64,000 nt of DNA from Dokdonella sp. (GTDB lineage: Bacteria; Pseudomonadota; Gammaproteobacteria; Xanthomonadales; Rhodanobacteraceae): contig NZ_JAHCAS010000001.1 in NCBI RefSeq assembly GCF_019634775.1, positions 744,001 to 808,000 on the forward strand. The letters run 5' to 3'. The notes below the pieces were generated by a model that was given only the letters and a program-made list of their open reading frames with translations, ran no database searches and had not been told where the DNA came from. Position 1 is the first letter of the stretch. Each line of letters starts with the position of its first letter. Made by a program: the position numbers and the translations under genes. Below, in pieces: positions 26,237-35,549 of this stretch.

Positions 26237-29017
26237 ATGCCGCACGCACAACTGCAACTCGACACGCCGACTGGCGACGCCGTCAAGACGACGACGTGCT
26301 ACATGTGCGCGTGTCGCTGTGGCATCCGCGTGCACCTCAAGAACGGCCGCGTTCGCTACATCGACGGCAATCCGCAACATCCGGTCAACCGCGGCGTGAT
26401 CTGCGCGAAGGGCTCGGCCGGCATCAAGCAGCACTATTCGGCGGCGCGGTTGTCGAAACCGCTGTTGCGCGTCGGCGAGCGCGGTGCCGGCGAGTTCCGC
26501 GAGATCGAATGGGACGAGGCGCTCGACCTCGCTGCGCAATGGCTCGGCGATATCCGGGCGCGCAATCCCGACGAACTGGCCTTCTTCACCGGCCGCGACC
26601 AGTCGCAAGCGCTGACCGGCTGGTGGGCGCAACAGTTCGGCACGATCAACTACGCCGCGCACGGCGGTTTCTGCTCGGTCAACATGGCCGCGGCGGGGCT
26701 GTACACGCTCGGCGGCAGCTTCTGGGAGTTCGGCGAGCCGGACTGGGAGCTGACCAGGTACCTGATGCTGTGGGGCGTCGCCGAGGATCACGATTCGAAC
26801 CCGATCAAGACCGGCCTCGGCCGGCTCAAGGCGCGTGGCGCGAAGATCGTCGCGATCAATCCGGTGCGCACCGGCTACGCCGCGATCGCCGACGAATGGG
26901 TGCCGATCAATCCGGGCACCGACGGCCTGCTCGCCGGCGCCCTCATCCACGAGTTGCTGGTTGCAGACCGCATCGATTTCGAATTCCTGGTGCGCTACAC
27001 GAATGCGCATCATCTGGTGATCCGCGACCCCGGTGCAGCCGACGATGGCCTCGTCGCGCGCGACGACAACGGTCGCGCCTTGTGTGCGGCACGTCACGGC
27101 GCTGATGTGCACATCGTCGACGCCGCCGCCACCGGCATCGCTCCGCTCGTGGTCGGCGAATACGTGCTGGCCGATGGCCGTACCGCGGTGCCGGCGTTCC
27201 ACCTGCTCGCCGAACGCTATCTCGACGATCGCTTCGCGCCGCAGGCCGTGGCCGAGCGTTGTGGCGTTGCCGTGGAGACGATCCGCCGCCTCGCGCGCGA
27301 ACTCGCCGACACCGCCTTCGAACAGGCGATCACGCTCGACCAGCCGTGGACCGACGCCTTCGGCCGCGAACACGCGACGATGACCGGCCGCCCGGTGGCC
27401 ATGCATGCGATGCGCGGCATCTCGGCACACGTCAATGGCTTCCACACCTGCCGCGCGCTGCACGTGCTGCAAATGCTGCTCGGCGCGATCGACACGCCGG
27501 GCAGCTTCCGTTACCAGCCGCCATACCCGAAACCGATCCCACCGCCGAATCGGCCCGGTCGCACGCGCAAGGACAACGGTGCACTCGACGGCGGACCGCT
27601 CGGCTTCGTGCACTCGCCGGCCGATCTGCTCGTCGATGCCGACGGCCGGCCACGGCGCATCGACAAGGCCTATTCCTGGGAGCATCCGCTCGCCGCGCAC
27701 GGCCTCATGCACTCGGTGATCCGCAATGCCTGGGCCGGCGATCCATACCGCATCGACACCTTGTTCATGTTCATGGCCAACATGGGTTGGAACTCGGCGA
27801 TGAACACGACCGGCACGCGGCAGATGCTCTGCGACCGCGACCCGGCGACCGGCGAGTACCGCATCCCGCACATCATCTATGCCGATGCCTACGCCTCGGA
27901 AACGGTGGCGTTCGCCGACCTCGTCCTGCCCGACACCACATATCTCGAAAGGCACGACTGCATCAGCCTGCTCGACCGCCCGATCTCCGACGCCGACGGC
28001 GCCGCCGATGCGATCCGCCAGCCGGTGGTCGCACCGGACCGCGACGTGCGGCCGTTCCAGGATGTCCTGCTCGATCTCGGCGCGCGCCTGCGCCTTCCGG
28101 GCATGGTCGACGACGACGGCCGACCGAAGTATCCACGCGGTTTCGCCCAGTACATGGTCGAGCACGAACGCACCCCGGGGGTCGGACTGCTCGCCGGCTG
28201 GCGTGGCGCCGATGGCCGCCTGGAAGGACGCGGTGAAGCGAATCCGCGCCAGCTCCAGCATTACATCGAACACGGTTGCCACTGGCATGCCGCGGTGCCG
28301 GCGGCGGCGCGCTATTACAAGATGGCCAACCGCGAATATCTCGACTGGGCGAAACGGCTCGGCTTCATCGGCGCAGCCGAACCGGTCGTGCTGCAACTGT
28401 ATTGCGAAACCCTGCAACGGTTTCGGCTCGCTGCACTCGGCCACGGTCCGCAGCAGCCGCCGGCGCGTGAGCGCGAACGCGTGGCCCGCCATTTCGATCC
28501 GTTGCCACAGTGGTATGCCGTGCTCGGCGACGGCGACGCGGACCCCGCATATCCGCTGGCCGCGATCACCCAGCGGCCAATGTTCATGTATCACGCCTGG
28601 GGTTCGCAGAACGCCTGGCTGCGCCAGATCGCCGCGCGCAACGTGCTCTACCTTCATCCCGACACGGCACGCGCGCACGGCGTCGCGGACGGCGACTGGA
28701 TCTGGCTGGCCTCGCCGCTCGCGCGCATCCGCGTGCAGGCGAAGTTTCATGCCGCGACCGCGCCCGGCACGCTGTGGACGTGGAACGCGATCGGCAAGGC
28801 GAAGGGTGCGTGGAAACTCTCGACCGACGCGCCCGAGAGTCGTGACGGTTTCCTGCTCAATCATCTCATCGGCGAGCAGCTCGACGATGGCTACGCCAAT
28901 GCCGATCCCGTGACCGGCCAGGCCGCCTGGTTCGACCTGCGCGTGCGCATCGAGCGCGACACTCGACCGGACAGTCCGGGAACGAGGATCGAATCCAACC
29001 ATGGAGTACACGCATGA
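26237..29017 (+). CDS. soeA: SoeA-like molybdopterin sulfite:quinone oxidoreductase, catalytic subunit
   Basis: A 926-residue complex-iron-sulfur molybdoenzyme. The N-terminus has the [4Fe-4S] motif CYMCACRCGI..GVICAKGSAG, characteristic of SoeA rather than DmsA or FdhG, and no Tat signal, so it faces the cytoplasm. Bis-MGD contacts follow (LWGVAEDHDSNP, VAINPVRTGYAAIADEW), and a Cys in GGFCSVN may bind molybdenum. With the Fe-S protein at 30015 and the DmsC-like anchor at 30842 it would oxidise sulfite and reduce quinone. The identity rests on motif recall and gene order; a polysulfide or other substrate is possible. Confidence 0.78.
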   Translation: MPHAQLQLDTPTGDAVKTTTCYMCACRCGIRVHLKNGRVRYIDGNPQHPVNRGVICAKGSAGIKQHYSAARLSKPLLRVGERGAGEFREIEWDEALDLAAQWLGDIRARNPDELAFFTGRDQSQALTGWWAQQFGTINYAAHGGFCSVNMAAAGLYTLGGSFWEFGEPDWELTRYLMLWGVAEDHDSNPIKTGLGRLKARGAKIVAINPVRTGYAAIADEWVPINPGTDGLLAGALIHELLVADRIDFEFLVRYTNAHHLVIRDPGAADDGLVARDDNGRALCAARHGADVHIVDAAATGIAPLVVGEYVLADGRTAVPAFHLLAERYLDDRFAPQAVAERCGVAVETIRRLARELADTAFEQAITLDQPWTDAFGREHATMTGRPVAMHAMRGISAHVNGFHTCRALHVLQMLLGAIDTPGSFRYQPPYPKPIPPPNRPGRTRKDNGALDGGPLGFVHSPADLLVDADGRPRRIDKAYSWEHPLAAHGLMHSVIRNAWAGDPYRIDTLFMFMANMGWNSAMNTTGTRQMLCDRDPATGEYRIPHIIYADAYASETVAFADLVLPDTTYLERHDCISLLDRPISDADGAADAIRQPVVAPDRDVRPFQDVLLDLGARLRLPGMVDDDGRPKYPRGFAQYMVEHERTPGVGLLAGWRGADGRLEGRGEANPRQLQHYIEHGCHWHAAVPAAARYYKMANREYLDWAKRLGFIGAAEPVVLQLYCETLQRFRLAALGHGPQQPPARERERVARHFDPLPQWYAVLGDGDADPAYPLAAITQRPMFMYHAWGSQNAWLRQIAARNVLYLHPDTARAHGVADGDWIWLASPLARIRVQAKFHAATAPGTLWTWNAIGKAKGAWKLSTDAPESRDGFLLNHLIGEQLDDGYANADPVTGQAAWFDLRVRIERDTRPDSPGTRIESNHGVHA

Positions 29018-30018
29018 CCCGCTGGCTCGCATCCATGTTCGGCGGCGGAAATCCGCCAGCCGAGGAAGCCGTCGTCTGGGCATATCGGTTGTTCCTGAAC
29101 CGTGAACCGGAGAACCGCGCCGTCGTCGAACGCACCGCGGCCAATGTTCGCGGCTGGAAGGAACTGCGCGCCCACTTCGTCGGATCGGCCGAATACCTGC
29201 AATCGGCAGGGGGAACCTCGCGCCCTTCGCTGACCGGTCACGAACCGCCGATGGCCATCGAGCGCGTCGAGGAAGCAGCGACGGTTTCGCGTTTGCTCGA
29301 GCATGTCGCCAAGGCATGGACGCACATGGGCGACGTCGAGCCACATTTCTCGGTTCTCACCGATCCGCGCTACAAGCCGGACAAGCTCGAAGCCAACCTT
29401 GAGGAGTTCCATGCCAGCGGCCAACACGATCTGGCTAGGCTTCAGTCCGCTCTCGCACGCAACGGAATCACGCTGGCGAAAGATTCCGTGGCCTTCGAAC
29501 TCGGCTGCGGCGTCGGCCGGATCACCCACTGGCTCGCCCGCGAAGTCGATCGCGTCGTAGCCGTCGACGTCTCCGCCAACCATCTGGCGCTGGCCCGGCG
29601 GCATCTCGAGGCCGGAGGCGCGAACAACATCGAGTTCGTGCAGCTCAAGCACGTCGACGACATCCGTCGCCTGCCTGCCTACGACTTGTTCTTCTCCGTC
29701 ATCGTCCTGCAGCACAACCCGCCTCCGGTCATCGCGGCGATCCTCGAACGCGCGTTTGCCGGCTTGCGCGAGGGCGGGATCGCCTGGTTCCAGGTGCCGA
29801 CCTACCGCGCCGGCTACCGCTTCGACCTCGCCTCCTACCTGGCAGACCAGGTCGGCAACAACGACATGGAAATGCACGTGCTGCCGCAGCGCGAGGTCAT
29901 GCGTCTGGCCTCGGCCCATGATTGCGAACTGGTGGAAGTGATCGAGGACACCTACACCGGCATGCGTGTCGGCGAGATGTCGAACACGTTCCTGCTGAGG
30001 AAGCGGAAGGCAACATGA
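29014..30018 (+). CDS. SAM-dependent methyltransferase with N-terminal DUF4214-like segment
   Basis: A 334-residue protein. Residues 16-62 (VVWAYRLFLNREPENRAVV) look like the DUF4214 repeat found with glycosyltransferases and surface proteins. The rest is a class I methyltransferase with motif I FELGCGVGRITHWL, an acidic residue in VVAVDVS and motif IV-like DLFFSVIVLQHNP. Its start overlaps the soeA stop, and its stop overlaps the soeB start (ATGA at both ends), so it is fully embedded in the sulfite oxidoreductase operon. The substrate is unknown; such genes usually lie in polysaccharide loci, so it may be an insertion. Confidence 0.82.
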   Translation: MTRWLASMFGGGNPPAEEAVVWAYRLFLNREPENRAVVERTAANVRGWKELRAHFVGSAEYLQSAGGTSRPSLTGHEPPMAIERVEEAATVSRLLEHVAKAWTHMGDVEPHFSVLTDPRYKPDKLEANLEEFHASGQHDLARLQSALARNGITLAKDSVAFELGCGVGRITHWLAREVDRVVAVDVSANHLALARRHLEAGGANNIEFVQLKHVDDIRRLPAYDLFFSVIVLQHNPPPVIAAILERAFAGLREGGIAWFQVPTYRAGYRFDLASYLADQVGNNDMEMHVLPQREVMRLASAHDCELVEVIEDTYTGMRVGEMSNTFLLRKRKAT

Positions 30019-30833
30019 CTTCGCTGCCGCCACCCGCTGCGAAGAAGCTCGGCCTGGTGATCGACCTCGACACCTGCGTCGGCTGCCACGCCTGCGCGGT
30101 CGCCTGCAAGGAATGGAACGACGGCGGCGCGTTCGGGCCGCTGATCGACGAGAACGCCTACGCCGCCGAACCGTTCGGCGTGTGGTTCAACCGCGTGCAC
30201 AGCTATGCGGTTGAAGAGCAGGGATTCGGGATTCGGGAAAAAAGCCGTGTCGGCTCGTCATGCGCCCCTGCTTCTCCCAATCCCCAATCCCCAATCTCCA
30301 ATCCCGGCCTGACCATCCACTTTCCCCGCTCCTGCCTGCACTGCGAGACGCCGGCCTGCGTGACGGTGTGCCCGACCGGGGCGAGCTACAAGCGCGCCGA
30401 GGACGGCATCGTGCTGGTCGACGAGGACAAGTGCATCGGCTGCCAGCTCTGTGCCTGGGCCTGCCCGTATGGCGCCCGCGAGTTCAGCGCGCGCCGCGGC
30501 ACGATGCAGAAGTGCACGCTGTGCGTCGATCGCATCTACAACGAGACGCTCGACGAAGCCGACCGCCAGCCGGCCTGCGTACTCGCCTGCCCGACCCGCG
30601 CGCGCCATTTCGGCGACCTCGGTGACGAAACCTCCGCGGTGTCGAAATTGGTTGCCGAGCGCGAGGGCTATGCACTGATGCCCGAACTCGGCTACAAGCC
30701 AGTCAACCGCTACCTGCCGCCGCGACCGCGCCGCGACGAACGTGCCGCGAAGGTCGATGCGCAACCCGAAACCGTCGATCACGCGCGCCTGCCACCGCTG
30801 CTGCGCTGGCTCGATCGCACGCTCTCGCGCTGA
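30015..30833 (+). CDS. soeB: SoeB-like [4Fe-4S] electron-transfer subunit
   Basis: A 272-residue ferredoxin-type subunit carrying four cysteine clusters: CVGCHACAVAC, CLHCETPACVTVC, CIGCQLCAWAC, and CTLCVD with the later CVLAC. It would pass electrons from SoeA to the membrane anchor. The ATG overlaps the stop of the methyltransferase gene. Residues of about 68-99, between the first and second clusters, are encoded by a palindromic repeat (30219-30309) that has entered in frame and gives a Ser/Pro/Asn-rich loop absent from relatives as I know them. All cluster cysteines are retained, so the protein may still work. Confidence 0.83.
   Translation: MTSLPPPAAKKLGLVIDLDTCVGCHACAVACKEWNDGGAFGPLIDENAYAAEPFGVWFNRVHSYAVEEQGFGIREKSRVGSSCAPASPNPQSPISNPGLTIHFPRSCLHCETPACVTVCPTGASYKRAEDGIVLVDEDKCIGCQLCAWACPYGAREFSARRGTMQKCTLCVDRIYNETLDEADRQPACVLACPTRARHFGDLGDETSAVSKLVAEREGYALMPELGYKPVNRYLPPRPRRDERAAKVDAQPETVDHARLPPLLRWLDRTLSR
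30219..30309. repeat. Palindromic GGGATT-type repeat inserted inside soeB
   Basis: The left arm has tandem GGGATTC units (30221-30237), and the right arm has tandem CCCAATC/CCAATCTCC units (30275-30305). They are imperfect reverse complements separated by about 38 bases that include GCCGTGTCGGC. The element resembles the intergenic palindrome at 1968-2054 in design and composition. It preserves the reading frame of soeB. Confidence 0.75.
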
Positions 30834-30841
30834 ACGCCGCC

Positions 30842-31789
30842 ATGCGCCCCGCCCTGTCGATCATCTTCTTCACCACACTGTCGGGCGCCGGCTACGGCCT
30901 GTGGTTCCTGTGCGGCCTCGTGCTCGCGGTGCATGCCGGCCATGCGCTCGTGCGCGTGCCGTTGCTCGCCGCGTTCGCGGTTGGCTTCGCGTTGACCACG
31001 ATCGGTCTGCTCTGCTCGGTCGGCCATCTCGGCAAGCCACTGCGTGCCTGGCGCGCGCTGAGCCAGTGGCGCAGCTCATGGCTGTCGCGCGAAGGCATCG
31101 CGGCGATCGCCTGCGCCTTCGTCGCCATCGCCGCGGCGGTGGTCGTCCACATCGACGGCAGCATCGTCGCGCAACGCTGTGCCGGTCTCGCGCTGGCACT
31201 GAATGCCGTCATCGTGGTGGTCTGCACGGCACGCATCTACACCTCGCTGCCGACCATCGCCGCCTGGCACGACGCGCGCGTGCTGCCATCGTTCCTCAGC
31301 TTCGCCTTCGCCACCGGCGCGACCTGGTGGTGGCTGCTCGCGGCCGCCAGCGGCTTCAGCGCAAGTGCATGGCCGCTCGCCGCCGCCAGCGGCGCGCTGA
31401 TCGCCGCGGCCTGCAAGTTCGCCTACTGGCGACGACCCGCCGAAGCCACGGCCGAAACCGGCACCGGCACCGCCACCGGCCTCGAACGCTACGGCCACGT
31501 GCGCAGCGTCGAGGCGCCACATACCGAGGCGAACTACCTGACCCACGAAATGGGTTTCGTGCTGGCGCGCAAACATGCCGCGCGCCTGCGCCGGATCACC
31601 CTCGTGCTGGTCGGCGGCATCGTGCCGCTGCTGGCGCTGCTCGCGATCGCCCTGCCCATCGCCGCCGTGCCGTTTGCCGTGCTCGCCACCACGGCCGCCG
31701 CGCTCGGCGTGTTCGTCGAACGCTGGCTGTTCTTCGCCGAAGCCCGCCACGTGGTCATGCGCTACTACGGCGCAAGCCACAATCCTTGA
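30842..31789 (+). CDS. soeC: SoeC/DmsC-type quinone-binding membrane anchor
   Basis: A 315-residue integral membrane protein with about eight hydrophobic segments, starting MRPALSIIFFTTLSGAGYGL. The DmsC-family block GLLCSVGHLGKPLRAWRAL is present, and the C-terminal helix has ERWLFFAEARHVVMRYYG. It anchors SoeAB on the cytoplasmic face and carries electrons to quinone. The gene starts eight bases after soeB. That it is of the DmsC rather than the NrfD type supports the SoeABC assignment. Confidence 0.83.
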   Translation: MRPALSIIFFTTLSGAGYGLWFLCGLVLAVHAGHALVRVPLLAAFAVGFALTTIGLLCSVGHLGKPLRAWRALSQWRSSWLSREGIAAIACAFVAIAAAVVVHIDGSIVAQRCAGLALALNAVIVVVCTARIYTSLPTIAAWHDARVLPSFLSFAFATGATWWWLLAAASGFSASAWPLAAASGALIAAACKFAYWRRPAEATAETGTGTATGLERYGHVRSVEAPHTEANYLTHEMGFVLARKHAARLRRITLVLVGGIVPLLALLAIALPIAAVPFAVLATTAAALGVFVERWLFFAEARHVVMRYYGASHNP

Positions 31790-31899
31790 CGGCCTATTCA
31801 CCCGGCATTCAAGCGCCACCGCTAGCATTTTGCGGCGCTGCAACATGCGCTCCCTGCGCACCCGACCGGGTGCCGCCCCCCCGTACAAGGAATCACGCC

Positions 31900-32688
31900 A
31901 TGAACAAGACGCTGATCGCGAGCGCGCTGCTGCTTGCCCTTCCCCTGGTCGTCCAGGCCGATGACGGCTCCTGGTCCGGCAGCGGCGAGCTCGGTCTCGC
32001 CCTGAGCCGCGGCAACACCAAGTCCGAGAACCTCAACGCGAAGCTTGCGTTCAAGAAGGAAGACGAGGCCTGGAAGCACAACATCTTCTTCAACGCGCTG
32101 CGCAACAAGGGCGAGGTCAAGGTGACCGACGCCGCCGGCGACACCGTCGACAGCTACCAGTTGACTGCGAACCGCTTCGAACTCGGCGCCTCGTCGGGTT
32201 ACAAGCTCGACGAACGCAGCTACGTCGTTGGCGCGATCCGCTACGAGAACGACGATTTCTCGCCGTACGAGTACCAGGGCGTGTTCTCGCTCGGCTACGG
32301 CTACACGGCGCTCAAGAACGAGCGCACCGAACTCGCCTTCGAAGTCGGCCCCGGCTACCGTCGCCTCGACAAGCGTCCGTATACCGCGTTCATCGGCACA
32401 CCGCCGGTGGCGACGACCATCAACCCTTCGGCCGACGGACAGGTCGTCGCCCGCGGCCTGGTCGCGTTCAAGCACAAGCTCACCGACAACACCGCGTTCG
32501 AGAACATCCTGCTGGTCGAAGCCGGTTCGGACAACAAGTTCTTCCAGAACGATGCCGGTCTCGCCGTCAGCATGAACAACAAGCTCGCGCTCAAGCTCGG
32601 CTACCAGGTGCGCCACAATACGGACGTCAGCCCCGGCACCGACAAGACCGATCAGCTGATCACGACGAATCTCGTCTACAACTTCTGA
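31900..32688 (+). CDS. DUF481 outer-membrane beta-barrel protein (YdiY-like)
   Basis: A 262-residue exported protein with a signal peptide (MNKTLIASALLLALPLVVQA) and a body of alternating beta strands ending in a terminal Phe (TTNLVYNF), as expected for an outer-membrane barrel. GELGLALSRGNTKSENLNAK is the start of the DUF481/YdiY domain. The function is unknown; E. coli YdiY is acid-induced. It is probably monocistronic: it lies 110 bp after soeC and is followed by a strong terminator. Confidence 0.85.
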   Translation: MNKTLIASALLLALPLVVQADDGSWSGSGELGLALSRGNTKSENLNAKLAFKKEDEAWKHNIFFNALRNKGEVKVTDAAGDTVDSYQLTANRFELGASSGYKLDERSYVVGAIRYENDDFSPYEYQGVFSLGYGYTALKNERTELAFEVGPGYRRLDKRPYTAFIGTPPVATTINPSADGQVVARGLVAFKHKLTDNTAFENILLVEAGSDNKFFQNDAGLAVSMNNKLALKLGYQVRHNTDVSPGTDKTDQLITTNLVYNF

Positions 32689-32711
32689 TCGATCGCCGCC
32701 GGCGTCACGGG

Positions 32712-32737
32712 AACGGGCCCTTCACGGGCCCGTTTTC
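32712..32737. terminator. Rho-independent terminator between DUF481 gene and hemC
   Basis: A perfect 9-bp stem (32712-32720 and 32726-32734) with loop TTCAC, followed by TTC on the plus strand and preceded by a short non-A-rich stretch on the other. It separates the convergent DUF481 gene and hemC. Confidence 0.8.
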
Positions 32738-32775
32738 ATTTGCGCGGATTCGTCACGAAATCCGCGCGATATCGG

Positions 32776-33699
32776 TTATCCCGCATGCGCGGCAAGCAAC
32801 TCCCCCGCCCCGCGCTCGAACAGCATCGCCGCAACGCGCTTGCCGAGATCGACGGAGGATTCGCCGTCCATCGCCACGGCCCCGGCGCGCACCAGGCGAC
32901 CGCTGGCGGGATCGCCGACGAGACCCAACAGTTCAAGGCCCTGCTCGGTTTCCGTGCAAAAGCCCGCAACCGGCACGTGACAGCTGCCATGCAGGGCGAG
33001 GTTCATCGCCCGCTCGGCTTCGACGCAGCGGCGCGTGTCGGGGTCGTCGAGCACGCCGACGAGATCGGCGACGCGGTTGTCGCCAAGGCGCTGCTCGATC
33101 GCGATCGCACCCTGGGCAACGGCCGGCACCCAGGTCGGCGCCACCAGGCGTGCCCGCACGCGCGCACCGAGACCGAGGCGTTCGAGGCCCGCGCAGGCGA
33201 GGATGATCGCGGCGTAGCGGCCTTCGTCGAGCTTCGCCAGGCGCGTGTTGACATTGCCGCGCAGGTCGGTGAGTTCGAGGTCGGGACGCAATGCGCGCAA
33301 CAAGGCCTGGCGACGCAGTGACGAGGTACCCACGCAGGCGCCCTGCGGCAGTTCGTCAAGGCGGGCAAAGTCGTTGCTGACGAAGGCATCGGCCGGATCG
33401 GCACGTTCGAGGATCGCGCCGATCGCAAAGCCAGACTCCAGCTCCATCGGCACGTCCTTGCACGAGTGCACGGCGAGGTCGGCACGATCTTCGAGCATCG
33501 CGACCTCGAGTTCCTTGAGGAACAGGCCCTTGCCGCCGATCGCGGCGAGCGGGCGGTCGAGCACCTGGTCGCCGCGCGTGGTCATCGGCACGAGTTCGAC
33601 GGCGAGGCCGGGATGCGCGGCGCGCAAGCGCGCGGCGACATGTTCGGCCTGCCACAGGGCAAGCGCACTTTCGCGCGTGGCGATGCGCAACGTGTTCAC
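32776..33699 (-). CDS. hemC: Hydroxymethylbilane synthase (porphobilinogen deaminase)
   Basis: A 307-residue cytoplasmic enzyme that polymerises four porphobilinogen units to hydroxymethylbilane in haem synthesis. It shows [17 protein letters not shown] at the N-terminus, [25 protein letters not shown] and the dipyrromethane-cofactor Cys at about 240 in LHGSCHVP. The GTG start overlaps the stop of the upstream response regulator gene (GTGA). The order algZ-algR-hemC is known from Pseudomonas and Xanthomonads. Here a terminator follows immediately, so hemD is not part of the unit. Confidence 0.95.
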   Translation of the reverse strand: MNTLRIATRESALALWQAEHVAARLRAAHPGLAVELVPMTTRGDQVLDRPLAAIGGKGLFLKELEVAMLEDRADLAVHSCKDVPMELESGFAIGAILERADPADAFVSNDFARLDELPQGACVGTSSLRRQALLRALRPDLELTDLRGNVNTRLAKLDEGRYAAIILACAGLERLGLGARVRARLVAPTWVPAVAQGAIAIEQRLGDNRVADLVGVLDDPDTRRCVEAERAMNLALHGSCHVPVAGFCTETEQGLELLGLVGDPASGRLVRAGAVAMDGESSVDLGKRVAAMLFERGAGELLAAHAG

Positions 33700-34430
33700 A
33701 GCGAACGCACCGTCTTGCGCAGCGCCGGCAGGTTGCGCCGGCTCACTTCGAGCGGCGTGTCCACCCGCTCCAGCCTGGCGAACACGCGGCCGTCGGCCTG
33801 GCGGACGAGACCGCTGAGCTTGTCGAGGGCGACGAGGCAATTGCGATGGATGCGCACGAAGCGGTCGGCGAACTCGGTTTCGAGCGCCTTCAGCGGTTCT
33901 TCGATAAGCACTTCGCCGCCGCCGTGGTGGACGACGACGTACTTGTCTTCGGCGAGCAGGTAGTCGACGTCGGCAACCGGCACCAGCACGAGGCTGCCAC
34001 GCACGCGCGCGCACAGGTGGCTGCGCGAACGCCGCGGCGCGTCGGCTGCGGTGACGGCGCCGAGCGTGCCGACGCTGAAGCGGCGCGCGCGTTCGAGCGC
34101 GCCGCGCAGGCGTTCGCCGCGGATCGGTTTGAGCAGGTAATCGACCGCGTTCGCCTCGAACGCGGCCAGCGCATGGTCGTCATAGGCCGTGCAGAACACG
34201 ACGGCCGGCGCCGCTTCCAGTTCGCCGATGTGGCGCGCGGCTTCGAGGCCATCCATGCGCGGCATGCGGATGTCGAGCAGGACGAGATCGGGGCGCAGTC
34301 GCTCTGCCGCGGCGACCGCTTCGAGGCCGTCGCCGGCCATGCCGGCGATCTCGACACCGTCGATGTCGGCGAGCAGGGCGGCGAGGCGCTCACGCGCCAG
34401 CGGTTCGTCATCGACCAGCAGGACTCTCAT
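33696..34430 (-). CDS. algR: LytTR response regulator, AlgR-like
   Basis: A 244-residue regulator. The receiver domain ([16 protein letters not shown], phospho-Asp in [13 protein letters not shown], Lys in DYLLKPI) is joined to a C-terminal LytTR DNA-binding domain ([15 protein letters not shown]). AlgR-type regulators control exopolysaccharide and motility genes. The gene begins three bases after the algZ stop and overlaps hemC. The symbol rests on family and gene order. Confidence 0.88.
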   Translation of the reverse strand: MRVLLVDDEPLARERLAALLADIDGVEIAGMAGDGLEAVAAAERLRPDLVLLDIRMPRMDGLEAARHIGELEAAPAVVFCTAYDDHALAAFEANAVDYLLKPIRGERLRGALERARRFSVGTLGAVTAADAPRRSRSHLCARVRGSLVLVPVADVDYLLAEDKYVVVHHGGGEVLIEEPLKALETEFADRFVRIHRNCLVALDKLSGLVRQADGRVFARLERVDTPLEVSRRNLPALRKTVRSL

Positions 34431-34433
34431 CGT

Positions 34434-35540
34434 TCATTCCACCGGCAGGCGCACGCGCACCACGAATTCCCCGCGCGACGGCTCGACGAGGAGCGCGCCG
34501 CGCGCACCGAAATGGTAGCCGATGCGCGCGCGCACATTGGCCAGCGCATGCGCATTGCCGGGCGTGGCCTCCTCGACCGGACACGGATTGCGCACGATGA
34601 TCTCGACGGCATCACCGCGGTTGATGCCCTCGATCGCCACCGTGCCGCCTTCGGGCAGGCGCTGGATGCCATGGTAGACCGCGTTCTCGACCAGCGGCTG
34701 CAGCAGCAACGGCGGCAACGCCAGGGCGCGTGGCAAGGCCTCGACGCGACTGTCGACCTTCAGGCGTTCGCCCAGGCGCAGACCCTCGATGCGCAGGTAG
34801 TGGCCGACCAGGTCGAGTTCCTCGCCGAGCGTGGAGAAACCCTCGCGCGCACCGAGCGCAGCGCGGAACAGGTCCGACAGATCCTCGACCGTGCGCTCGG
34901 CCTCGACCGGACGCGTACGGATCAGGCTGGCAATCGTGTTCATGCTGTTGAACAGGAAATGCGGGCGGATGCGCGCCTGCAAGGCATCGACCTGGGCCTT
35001 TGCCGCAGCCTCGACGCGCTCGCGCCACTGCTCGCGCACATAGAGGTAGCGCAACAGGGCGGCGGCGATCAGCGCACAGATCGCCGCATTGCCGAGAGCA
35101 AAGCGCCACAGTCCGCCGTGGCCATCGAGCAGGCGCAGGCCGAGCGCTTCGTCCATCGCATGCACGACCGCGCTGCCAAGGCCGGTGGTGACGATGGCGA
35201 GCAGCCAGGCGACGATGAAGCCGACGCGTGCAGGCCAGCGCGCGAACGCATCGCGCATCGAGCACAGCACGACGACGTTGAGCAGGGCCAGCCACTGCAC
35301 GAACACGGTGGCGATGCCGAGTTGGGCGAATGTCTCGCGCAACGGCCGTGCCGGCGCCAAGGCGAGCACGATGACGACCAGCTCGGCCACGACCATGACC
35401 GCAAACAGCGTCGGCAGGCTGCAGAACTGCGGCAGCCAGCGATGCCCTGCTCGGTTGTCCGCCTGCGCCGTCACTTCCATCCCCTGTTGCGTGCCATGCG
35501 CCATGGTAAGCCACGTGGCGAAACCCTGGCCCTTCGCCAT
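34434..35540 (-). CDS. algZ: LytS/AlgZ-type sensor histidine kinase
   Basis: A 368-residue membrane kinase with four or more hydrophobic segments (for example TLFAVMVVAELVVIVLALAP, GIATVFVQWLALLNVVVL). It carries the His_kinase domain of the YehU/AlgZ type: phospho-His in RIRPHFLFNSMNT and an ATPase domain with VENAVYHGIQ. It would phosphorylate the AlgR-like partner encoded next to it. Met codons at residues 13 and 21 are alternative starts. It follows the esterase gene by nine bases, so four genes form one operon. Confidence 0.87.
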   Translation of the reverse strand: MAKGQGFATWLTMAHGTQQGMEVTAQADNRAGHRWLPQFCSLPTLFAVMVVAELVVIVLALAPARPLRETFAQLGIATVFVQWLALLNVVVLCSMRDAFARWPARVGFIVAWLLAIVTTGLGSAVVHAMDEALGLRLLDGHGGLWRFALGNAAICALIAAALLRYLYVREQWRERVEAAAKAQVDALQARIRPHFLFNSMNTIASLIRTRPVEAERTVEDLSDLFRAALGAREGFSTLGEELDLVGHYLRIEGLRLGERLKVDSRVEALPRALALPPLLLQPLVENAVYHGIQRLPEGGTVAIEGINRGDAVEIIVRNPCPVEEATPGNAHALANVRARIGYHFGARGALLVEPSRGEFVVRVRLPVE

Positions 35541-35549
35541 CCCGGCTCG

